NCBI GenBank assembly: GCA_051651645.1
Contig: JBOFSR010000086.1
Location: forward strand, 1 to 9,971
Direction of reading: 5' to 3'
DNA: 9,971 bases
From: JBOFSR01 sp051651645
GTDB lineage: Bacteria > Spirochaetota > Spirochaetia > Treponematales > Treponemataceae
Within the stretch, counting starts at the first letter, position 1, and each line of letters begins with the position of its first letter. Under the pieces are notes generated by a model. The model saw nothing but the letters and a program-made list of their open reading frames with translations, was not told the origin of the DNA and did no database searches. Positions 1-7,400 of the stretch are shown piece after piece. Position numbers and translations under genes: made by a program.

Positions 1-501
1 ATTCTCACTAATGGAAGTGAGGAAGTCTTTTTAATTACTCGACGAGGAAAGGCCTTGCGTATTTCTGAAGGCGATGTGCGTGCAATGGGCAGAAGCTCTC
101 GCGGTGTTACAGGAATTCGGCTAGCCCAAGGTGATGAATTGACGGCGGCTCTTAAGATTGAAGCGGATGCAAAAATGCTTTTAATCACGGAGTTTGGCTA
201 TGGCAAGCGCGTAAACTTTGATGAGTTTAATCCTCATGGAAGGGCAACGGGTGGCCAAAAGATTTATGATGTTAAAGAGAAAACGGGTGAAATCATTGGT
301 GCAACAACACTTGCTGATACTGATGAGCTTGTTTGTATCACAAGTCAGGGCAAGACTTTGCGTGTAAAAGCAAGCGTTATCTCTGAGCAGTCACGTGGGG
401 CACAGGGCGTTCGTATTCTTAATATTGATATGCCTGATATGGTTATTGGCGTTGATAAAATCGCTGAAAGTGAAGATCAAGCAGAATTTGACGCTGAGTA
501 G
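1..501 (+). CDS. gyrA: DNA gyrase subunit A, C-terminal part (5' end outside window)
   Basis: This is the 3' end of the gene for the A subunit of gyrase, the ATP-driven enzyme that introduces negative supercoils into DNA. The frame is open from base 1 and 166 residues are visible, all in the C-terminal DNA-wrapping beta-propeller. Three blade repeats can be read, each with an (L/C)IT core strand: VFLITRRGKALRI followed by MGRSSRGVTGIRL, then LLITEFGYGKRV, then LVCITSQGKTLRV followed by SRGAQGVRIL. The MGR-x-x-RGV-x-GIRL pattern is typical of GyrA rather than ParC, although ParC cannot be fully excluded without the N-terminus and the first-blade GyrA box. The protein ends in an acidic tail (AESEDQAEFDAE), which is common in GyrA. 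A TTG at 55 is internal and not a start. The next gene follows after 30 bp with no terminator, so co-transcription is likely. Confidence 0.93.
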   Translation: MLTNGSEEVFLITRRGKALRISEGDVRAMGRSSRGVTGIRLAQGDELTAALKIEADAKMLLITEFGYGKRVNFDEFNPHGRATGGQKIYDVKEKTGEIIGATTLADTDELVCITSQGKTLRVKASVISEQSRGAQGVRILNIDMPDMVIGVDKIAESEDQAEFDAE

Positions 502-520
502 TACGATTTGCTTGGAGTAT

Positions 521-526
521 AAGGAG
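521..526 (+). promoter_or_regulatory. Ribosome binding site of the SIMPL gene
   Basis: AAGGAG lies 5 nt before the ATG at 532. An in-frame TAA at 520-522 stands immediately upstream, so this ATG is the only reasonable start. It shows that the organism uses Shine-Dalgarno initiation, which makes the lack of such a site before the gene at 1345 notable. Confidence 0.85.
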
Positions 527-531
527 TTATA

Positions 532-1230
532 ATGGAAAAACAATTTGGTAATTTAATTTTAGGCTTTTCAATTTTTTTTGCGGGTGTGAGTATTGCTTTT
601 GGGCTTATGAATATTAAGCCTGTTCAGCGCTCTGTTACGGTGCGTGGTCTTGCTGAGCGTGAGGTTGATGCAGATTTAGCCGTTTGGCCGCTCACTTTTT
701 CAGTTGTTGGTAATGATCCTGTTGTTTTGTATAATGAAACCTTGCAAAAAACAGCCATTGTAAAAAACTTTTTGAATAAGTATGAGTTTTCAGAAACTGA
801 AATTACGGTTAATCAGCCTGCAATCACCGATATAACGGCTAATCCGTATATTAAAGCAGATGACTATAAGAATAAATATATTGCAAAGTCAGTTATTTTG
901 GTTCGCTCCTCAAATGTTAAAAGTGTTCAAACTGCAATTTTAGAGTCCATAGAGCTTTTACAGGAAGGTATTGCTATTATTCAAGACTATGATTCTCAGC
1001 TCAGCTATTCTTACAATGGCTTAAATGAGATAAAGCCTGAAATGATTGCACAAGCTACACAAAATGCACGTCTTGCCGCAGAACAGTTTGCTCGTGATTC
1101 AGGAAGCAAGGTTGGAAAAATTAAAAATGCAACACAGGGGCTTTTCTCAATTGATAATGCTGACAGAAGCTTGCCAGAAAAGAAAACTATTCGTGTTGTA
1201 ACTTCTGTTGAGTACTTATTAGTAGATTAA
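532..1230 (+). CDS. SIMPL (DUF541) domain protein, membrane-anchored
   Basis: A 232-residue protein with one N-terminal hydrophobic segment (about residues 6-27), best read as an uncleaved anchor, followed by a SIMPL/DUF541 domain (about 32-230) facing the periplasm. The family signature is visible in TVRGLAEREVDADLAVWPL near the start of the domain and in the late helix ARLAAEQFARDSGSKVGKI, which precedes the closing strand RVVTSVEYLLV. Family members include E. coli YggE and the oligomer-forming BP26 of Brucella. Their biochemical role is poorly defined and has been linked to envelope or oxidative stress, so no specific function is assigned. The length is normal for the family. It lies 30 bp after gyrA and is probably expressed from that transcript, as no promoter is evident in the gap. 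A hairpin follows its stop codon. Confidence 0.85.
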   Translation: MEKQFGNLILGFSIFFAGVSIAFGLMNIKPVQRSVTVRGLAEREVDADLAVWPLTFSVVGNDPVVLYNETLQKTAIVKNFLNKYEFSETEITVNQPAITDITANPYIKADDYKNKYIAKSVILVRSSNVKSVQTAILESIELLQEGIAIIQDYDSQLSYSYNGLNEIKPEMIAQATQNARLAAEQFARDSGSKVGKIKNATQGLFSIDNADRSLPEKKTIRVVTSVEYLLVD

Positions 1231-1233
1231 ATC

Positions 1234-1254
1234 ATGGGGAAGTTTTTTCCCCAT
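1234..1254 (+). terminator. Hairpin after the SIMPL gene, possible weak terminator
   Basis: ATGGGGAA and TTCCCCAT form a perfect 8-bp stem around a 5-nt loop (GTTTT), starting 4 nt after the stop codon. Position and stem suit an intrinsic terminator for the gyrA-SIMPL unit. However, the downstream sequence CTAATGTAG is not a T-tract, so efficient intrinsic termination is doubtful. It may instead protect the 3' end of the mRNA. Confidence 0.45.
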
Positions 1255-1304
1255 CTAATGTAGTAATTAGCAAAGAGAGCAGTCATTTCTATTTTTTTAA
1301 TGGC

Positions 1305-1333
1305 TTGACCTATTTAGTTTTTCATCCTATTCT
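1305..1333 (+). promoter_or_regulatory. Sigma70-type promoter for the 1345 gene and downstream dinB fusion
   Basis: TTGACC (1305-1310, 5 of 6 to the -35 consensus) is separated by exactly 17 bp from TATTCT (1328-1333, 4 of 6, with the key T, A and final T present). A T/A-rich stretch (1290-1300) just upstream could act as an UP element. The expected start of transcription, about 7 nt after the -10 box, is near 1340-1341, only 4-5 nt before the ATG at 1345. I saw no LexA-like palindrome or other operator around it, so it looks constitutive. Confidence 0.6.
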
Positions 1334-1344
1334 AGTAGTGTTTT

Positions 1345-3234
1345 ATGGCATATTATAAAAAAACTTGCGCCTCTTTTTTATTTCTTTGTTTTTTCTCGTT
1401 GGCAGTTTTTGCAAGCCAGTCTGCAACAATTTTTAATGCACTTAAAAAGGAAGGCTTGCAACCATCTTTTCAAACACTTACCAGTGAATCACTCCTTTTT
1501 CCGTATAATATTTTTTTAGATTTTGGCAACCAGGGAACGCAAACCTTATTTATTGTTATTTTACAAGAAGAGTTTGATTATTTTTTTGAGAATATTGTTC
1601 AGCTTGCACATTATTTTGAAGAATATAAGCCTAATTTTTTAGTACGCATTGCTTTAACCGCAAATAATACCTCTCCCTTACCTGAAATAGTTGAAAACTA
1701 TACACAGTCGGGCATTCAAAAATTTATTGCATCAATTAATCGGGCAATGCCTCACGCTGTTTTGTTGCTTAATAAGTCAGATAAAGAGAAGGTTGAAATT
1801 ATTCCTGCAAGTCGTACGCACCTTGCACCGCTTTGGCTTTTGAAAACCGTAGAGCAATCAACTAAAGAAGATTCTCTCATTCCAGCGTATTCACTGCTTT
1901 TGTATCGCTTAGGAATTCTTGGCAAGGATTCTATTTATTATACGCTTTTAAGTAGCGAAATCCCAACGCTCCTAATTAATATACAAAATGAGTTTGTTAA
2001 TACGCTTTTACAGTCGGTTATTCTGGCTCTTGAAAATACTATTTCGTTTGAATGGGATAAGCATTATTCCTTTTTTTATTTTGGTGATTATTTGTATGTC
2101 TCTGAAACAATAACACTTATATTTATTTTAGGCACAATAGGATTTTTGCTTTTCTTTCTTTTTATGTTTTCCTTTGCGTTTGGCTCAACAAAAATTCAAC
2201 GGGTGCAGGATTTGAAAAAAACGTGGTATCTTATGCCACTTATGATTATTGGCCTAGGGTCGCTGCTTGCTTTGGGGCAGGTGATTGGTAAATTTCTTTT
2301 TCCGTTATGGGAAAATCAGATTTTACTTGCTGCCGTGTTAAAAATTGCAATTGCGATTATCTTTTTTTCATGTTTAACACTCTTGCAACGCAAGGTACAT
2401 TTTCCCTCCGATGAATATATTTATGGATATCTTCTAATATTAAGTGCACTTTTTAATATCATTATATTCTCATCTTTTTCGCTTTCGTTTTTTTATAACT
2501 TTTTATTAATTTTCATGCTGAGTTATTTTGTGATGCTTGCTAAGAAATTGTACCTAAAAATATTTTGGCAAGTGTTGATGACCTTACCAATTGTCTATTT
2601 TTTATTTTATGTTGATCAGCAAACAATAAAAGCCGTTGTTTTGTTTTTTATAAACTTACCATTTTGGGGAAATGTTTTATTTTCTTGCATGCTCTTGCCG
2701 TATGAAATTATCTGCATAATGCTTTTGGTTCGCTTTAATCTTTTTGGAAAAAAAGAAAACACATCATTTCCCTACATTATTACCAGCTCTTTTTTATTAG
2801 CACTGACAGTAACGCTGTGTATTGTATCGTATCAATTTTTTATTACCGACACTGAAGTGAAGCAAGAACACGTGTATCAAAAAGTACAAGATTCCTTGTT
2901 GGACATTAATTTTTCACAAACCGTTTCTCTTGATAAATCACGAATTTATTTTAAGATTGATTCTAAAAAGCAAGCTCTGCGTTATATTGTTTCAGTTTCA
3001 GCAAAAAATGGAGTTTCTGTATATGATGCAAATTTTCCCTATGAAATTTCAAGTGATTATACTGAGTCAACCTTTTTGCTAGATGATAATCCCCCTCAAA
3101 CTTTGAAAATTGATTATTCAAGTGACTTAGATAAAGACAAAGAGTTTTCTATTATTGCTTATTACGCAGGCGAAAATAGTGAAGATTTTTTCTATGAAAC
3201 AAAAGCTTTTTTTATAAAAGGCAAGAATGACTAA
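1345..3234 (+). CDS. Signal-peptide polytopic membrane protein with degenerate M28-peptidase-like domain
   Basis: A 629-residue protein I cannot name. It starts with a signal peptide (MAYYKKT, then a hydrophobic core to about residue 22, likely cut after VFA-S). Residues about 45-245 are soluble and periplasmic. Then come about eight membrane helices (roughly 254-279, 294-317, 325-347, 360-380, 382-400, 405-422, 429-463 as one or two, 476-500) and a soluble, strand-rich tail (501-629). The soluble domain has the order of an M28 peptidase fold: strand TLFIVIL, helix ENIVQLAHYFEE, strand FLVRIAL, and later EIPTLLIN. The His-x-Asp and Glu-Glu metal ligands of active M28 enzymes are absent. M28 plus multiple helices plus a luminal tail is the layout of ERMP1/Pff1-type proteins, while GPAA1 has an inactive M28-like domain. 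This assignment is an inference. The ATG at 1345 is fixed by a TAG at 1336-1338, and no Shine-Dalgarno precedes it. The stop overlaps the next gene by 8 nt. Confidence 0.8.
   Translation: MAYYKKTCASFLFLCFFSLAVFASQSATIFNALKKEGLQPSFQTLTSESLLFPYNIFLDFGNQGTQTLFIVILQEEFDYFFENIVQLAHYFEEYKPNFLVRIALTANNTSPLPEIVENYTQSGIQKFIASINRAMPHAVLLLNKSDKEKVEIIPASRTHLAPLWLLKTVEQSTKEDSLIPAYSLLLYRLGILGKDSIYYTLLSSEIPTLLINIQNEFVNTLLQSVILALENTISFEWDKHYSFFYFGDYLYVSETITLIFILGTIGFLLFFLFMFSFAFGSTKIQRVQDLKKTWYLMPLMIIGLGSLLALGQVIGKFLFPLWENQILLAAVLKIAIAIIFFSCLTLLQRKVHFPSDEYIYGYLLILSALFNIIIFSSFSLSFFYNFLLIFMLSYFVMLAKKLYLKIFWQVLMTLPIVYFLFYVDQQTIKAVVLFFINLPFWGNVLFSCMLLPYEIICIMLLVRFNLFGKKENTSFPYIITSSFLLALTVTLCIVSYQFFITDTEVKQEHVYQKVQDSLLDINFSQTVSLDKSRIYFKIDSKKQALRYIVSVSAKNGVSVYDANFPYEISSDYTESTFLLDDNPPQTLKIDYSSDLDKDKEFSIIAYYAGENSEDFFYETKAFFIKGKND
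3216..3221 (+). promoter_or_regulatory. Ribosome binding site of the dinB fusion
   Basis: AAAAGG lies 5 nt before the ATG at 3227, inside the end of the upstream gene. An in-frame TAA at 3215-3217 rules out an earlier start. With the 8-nt overlap of the two frames this indicates translational coupling. Confidence 0.7.
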
Positions 3235-4405
3235 TTCTGGTAATGCAACAAAAAAAGTGATTTTGCATGTTGATCTTGATGCATTTTATGCCTCAGTTGA
3301 GCAGCTGGATAATCCGCAGTATCGAGGAAAACCTGTTGTTGTTGGTGGACTTCCAACTGACAAAAGGAGCGTTGTTTCCACCTGTTCCTATGAGGCACGC
3401 GCGTTTGGGATTCATTCAGCAATGCCAATTTTCAAAGCGTATAAGCTTTGTCCGCATGCAATTTATTTGCGTGGACGGATGGAGCGTTATCTTGAGAAGT
3501 CTCATGAAATTATGAAGATCTTTTACAATTTTTCTCCTGACGTGCAACAAATGTCCATTGATGAGGCTTTTATTGATATTAGTGGTACAGAAAAATTGTT
3601 TGGCAGTCCAGAAAAAATTGTTGAGCGTTTAAAAAATGAAGTTAAAGAGAAGACAGGCTTAACAATTTCAGTTGGTCTTGCTTCTAATAAATACATTGCA
3701 AAAATTGCATCAGGTATATCAAAGCCCAATGGATTTTATTCGGTTCCAGAAGGAAGCGAGCAGGATTTTATGCATTCTCTACCGCTAAAGAAAATTTGGG
3801 GAGCTGGTGAAAAAACAGTTAAACGACTGCAAGGAGCAGGGCTTTTTACTGTTTGCGATGTTTATTCTTGTTCATTGCATGTATTAAAGAAGATTTTGGG
3901 TGAAGCTGGTGGCGATTTTATTTATCGGGCAGTACGGGGACTTGAGGCAGAAAATTTTTCTCGTCCTGCAAAAAATCAATCAATTAGTAGCGAACAAACG
4001 TACGCACAAGATTTACATGATTCGTATATTATTGAAAGTGCCTTGATGCAGTTATCAACGGAGGTTATGTTTCGGCTTTTACGCGAAAATTTTATTACAA
4101 AAACCGTGCAGATTAAAATCCGTTACAGTGATTTTACTAGCGTTACTATGCAAGAAACTTTTTCTCGTCCCATTTTCACTTGCGATGATTTTTTTAAGCA
4201 TATTAAAAATCTTTTTTACAAAAAATGGAATAAAAATAGCATTCGCCTTCTTGGTGTGACAGCTCAGCATGTGCAAAGTGATACAAGTTTTGTTGAAACA
4301 GAGCTTTTTGATTTTGAGAACGAAAAGATTAAAAAGCTTGAAAAAACAGTTTTAGAATTACAACAAAAAAATCCCAGCCTTACTTTAAAAAAAGCCCGAC
4401 TCTTA
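3227..4405 (+). other. dinB: DinB (DNA polymerase IV) module of the fusion, residues 1-393
   Basis: Y-family polymerase that copies damaged or slipped templates using two metal ions. HVDLDAFYASVEQ (residues 14-26) carries the first metal ligand D16 and the steric-gate tyrosine Y21, matching D8/F13 of E. coli DinB. STCSYEARAFGIHSAMP (51-67) is the conserved fingers motif, and SIDEAF (110-115) holds catalytic D112 and E113. VGLASNKYIAKIAS and SKPNG belong to the palm, and KIWGAGEKTVKRL is the helix-hairpin-helix of the thumb. The little finger spans about 245-350. TELFDF (358-363) resembles the C-terminal clamp-binding LF motif, followed by the usual helix and a KKARLL ending (388-393). All active-site residues are present, so an active enzyme is expected. 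Homologs normally stop at about this point, so nothing of the polymerase seems lost. Confidence 0.93.
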
Positions 4406-7400
4406 AAAAAAATTACAACACATAAGCATATCTATAGCATTTTGATTTTTTTTTCAATTTTTTTTCACAGCCTTTTTAGCCAAGAAGTTGAGAAAATCGT
4501 TTTGCCACCGTTGATGACGCTTCCCAGTGAGGCACCGTCGACAATTTTCCAGTATTCAAAAAATAGTACTGAGGTTGAGTTTTTTGCTAGTGGATTTTGG
4601 GATGCAGAGCTTTCATACTCCGCTAGCGTTTTTTTTGATGAAGATGGCAAGGCAAGCTTTGAATCGGGCATTCCGATTTTTATGCAAAAAGCAGATTTTA
4701 TGCTTTCAATTTTGCTCAATAAAACGTGGTATTTTGAAACTGCAATTGCCGATGATTTTGATAAAAGTGCCCTTGCTGCAGGTTTTTTGGGCGATGGTGT
4801 TATTAGGCATATTCGACTGGGAAATAATGGAATTTTTTTCCCCGAATACTATTCAAATTCTCGCTATGTGAGCCAAAATACGCAGGAAAACTCGTATGAC
4901 AATATTTCTCCAGGAATTTTGGGTCAATTGGGTGGCGAGAAGTGGAATGCCGATTTTATGCTTCGGTATGATAATGCCCATTCGCAAGAAAAAAACTTTT
5001 TAGGCACAAATGAAATTAGCTCAAATAATATTTTTCCTCATCGCTTTGAAAATGGCAAGCGATTTACTTTGCCAAGCAAGGATTTATTTAATTCCGTTAA
5101 AGCTATTTTTGTTCAGGTTAGTGACAATGAAAAAGTTGACAATCCTTTTTTTGATAGCTCTGGCAGAAAATATAAACAATTGACCTCAAGTGAGTTTTTG
5201 ATTCTCCCTATGCAGGAACAAATTATTTTTAGTAAAAATTATACAGGAAAAATCCTCATTAGTTTTTTTGCGGCAAAGTCAATTATTGAAACGGAGCTTG
5301 GCTCTTTTCGCACAAATGCTGTTGATGGCTCGGGTTTTTTAGGTGAGACGGAGGAACTTTTTGGCAGCGATTTGCCTGTTAATCAGCGTCCTTTTTTGCG
5401 CGATTATACTCATCCTACCGCAGGAGATTTTTTTGCTCGCCTTAATCAAATAAGTGATGATTTTCTTTTGCTACAAGATCCGCCTTATTTTTCACCCTTT
5501 GCCGTTGCCTCAAAGTATAAATCCTCCTCCACAAAGCTTGAGGCTTCGTATGTGATTTATAATACAAGTGGTGCTGTGGTAAAGAATTATCGATCGCAAA
5601 TTTTAACGGATGATTCGGTTTTTATACAGGAAGATCAAACTCGCCGCTATCCTTTGATTGAAATTTATGCTGAGGAAGCACAAAACTCAGGCTACCTTTT
5701 GCCCTTGCATCGTTTTCCTTTTGCACGCGAGTTTCCTCTTATTTATTTGCAAAATAAAACACCGAGCGACTGCGATATTGTTATTCAAGTTGATACGTAT
5801 TCAGAAGAAAGCCGCATGGAGATTAGTCAAAATGCTGTGCCAGGGAGTATTCGTGTGTATCGCAATGGCGTTTTGGATGGAGGTTTTGATTATAATCAAG
5901 TTGATGGAACTATTCGCTTGCATTCAAGCGTTTCTCCTTTTGATAAAATTCGCGTTACATGGCTTGAAAACTCAACGCAATACGAAAATGGAACGCTCTC
6001 TCTTGCTGCGGGCTACAAAATGGATATTACTGATACGCTGGCATTTGATACCTCTGTGCATGGCCAGTGGAATTTTTCACAAAAAAAATATAATAGCTCG
6101 GGGAATGTAACTCCTGCTTCTAGCAATATTTATGCGGGAATAAAATGGAGTGATTACGGCTTTAACATTGAAAATATTGTGCAAGGCGGCATTGAAATTG
6201 AAAATACGACAGGCGTGTATCGGATTTTTGAGATTAATGATGAAAATATTCGAACTAATTATTTGAATTCAAAGTCTGATGTCATTGTTTCACAAGATCT
6301 TATTCCATCCTTAAATGTGGATTTTGCACCATCCCTTTTTGATACGCACCGAGGCTCTCTTAATCATGATTCTATTCAAGATTCTGGAATTACAGGGCAT
6401 GCGGTTTTGTTTGACTGGGATATGAATAGTGTTTCTGAAAATGTTTCAGCTTCAAATCCTGCATGGACGGCACTTAATATTGTGCTTAGTTCAAATGCTT
6501 CCGATTTACAATCAGCCCAACGCTTTGATTTTGCCTTCAAGGTTGGGGATGGTTTTTTAGCAAATGATTTTGAAATTTATTTACAGCTTGGCGTTGATGC
6601 TGATGAGGATGTTACGTATGAAAATACAACGGCAATCCCCACTTGGAAGATAGAAAATTTTAATCGCTCAGAGACGGGGTGGCAAACACTGAGCATAGAA
6701 TTTACTGATGCTCATAGAAATCGTTTTATTTCAAATTCGGATATGCGAATTATTGTTACGCAAAGCTCAAAGGGAAAGGGTGTGTTTTTTATCGGGCCGT
6801 ATGAAATTACGGGTACTTCGTACAATGTTCAAGCGGATGCTGGTACAAAAACTTTTATTGAAAATCGTCGAAAAATGGCTGATACCCCACACTTGAGCTT
6901 GCCAAATTTTGTTGATGATGATTATATTACAACTCTTTCAGCTTCATGGCAGGCAGTTTCTGCGAGTGACATTCTTTTTTCACGTTTTATTCCAGAGATT
7001 CCTTTAAAATCGTATACAAATTTGCATTTTTTTATGCACATTCCAGCAAGAGTGAATGATTTTAATGTTGATCAGCTTGTTGACCATGATTTTACCTTGA
7101 TTATGCGCCGTCAAACTGAGTATGGAACAGAGACGGCACTACAGTTTACTATTCCAGAAAATATTTTGGAGAATATGCTTTCAAAAAATGCATGGGTTCC
7201 CGTTATTATTAATCTTTCTGAAAAATCAATAAGTATTGGCGGGTCAAAACTTTCTGCAATTGAATCGAACTTGTATGTTGATAAAGAGCTTTCTCCCACT
7301 GAGGTTATTTTTAAAATCTCTCCGCTTGATAGCACAAATATTGGAAAAATCTATTTTTCAGAGTTTTATTTGGAAGAAAATCATCCACTTTTTAGCGTTT

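Noticed and set aside
55..57. TTG as the start of an independent small gene
   Set aside because: The frame is open to base 1 and the upstream residues complete a GyrA propeller blade.
1255..1304. Riboswitch or small RNA between the SIMPL gene and the promoter
   Set aside because: Only 50 AT-rich bases, no stable pairing seen and it lies upstream of the predicted transcription start.
1345..1420. Lipoprotein signal for the 1345 gene because of cysteines at residues 8 and 15
   Set aside because: Neither cysteine sits after a lipobox at the end of the hydrophobic core; the end VFA-S fits type I cleavage.
3231..4276. Short open frames antisense to or out of frame with dinB
   Set aside because: No family motifs or ribosome binding sites; they mirror the codon pattern of the strongly supported DinB frame.
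4269..4352. ATG-started short frame inside the dinB end as a leader or start for the downstream protein
   Set aside because: It closes at a TAG near 4350, well before the signal peptide, and its codons simply shadow DinB.
4442..4444. TTG as start of a separate outer-membrane gene
   Set aside because: It would leave only IFFSIFFHSLFS before the cleavage site, removing the basic part of the signal peptide, and no Shine-Dalgarno precedes it.
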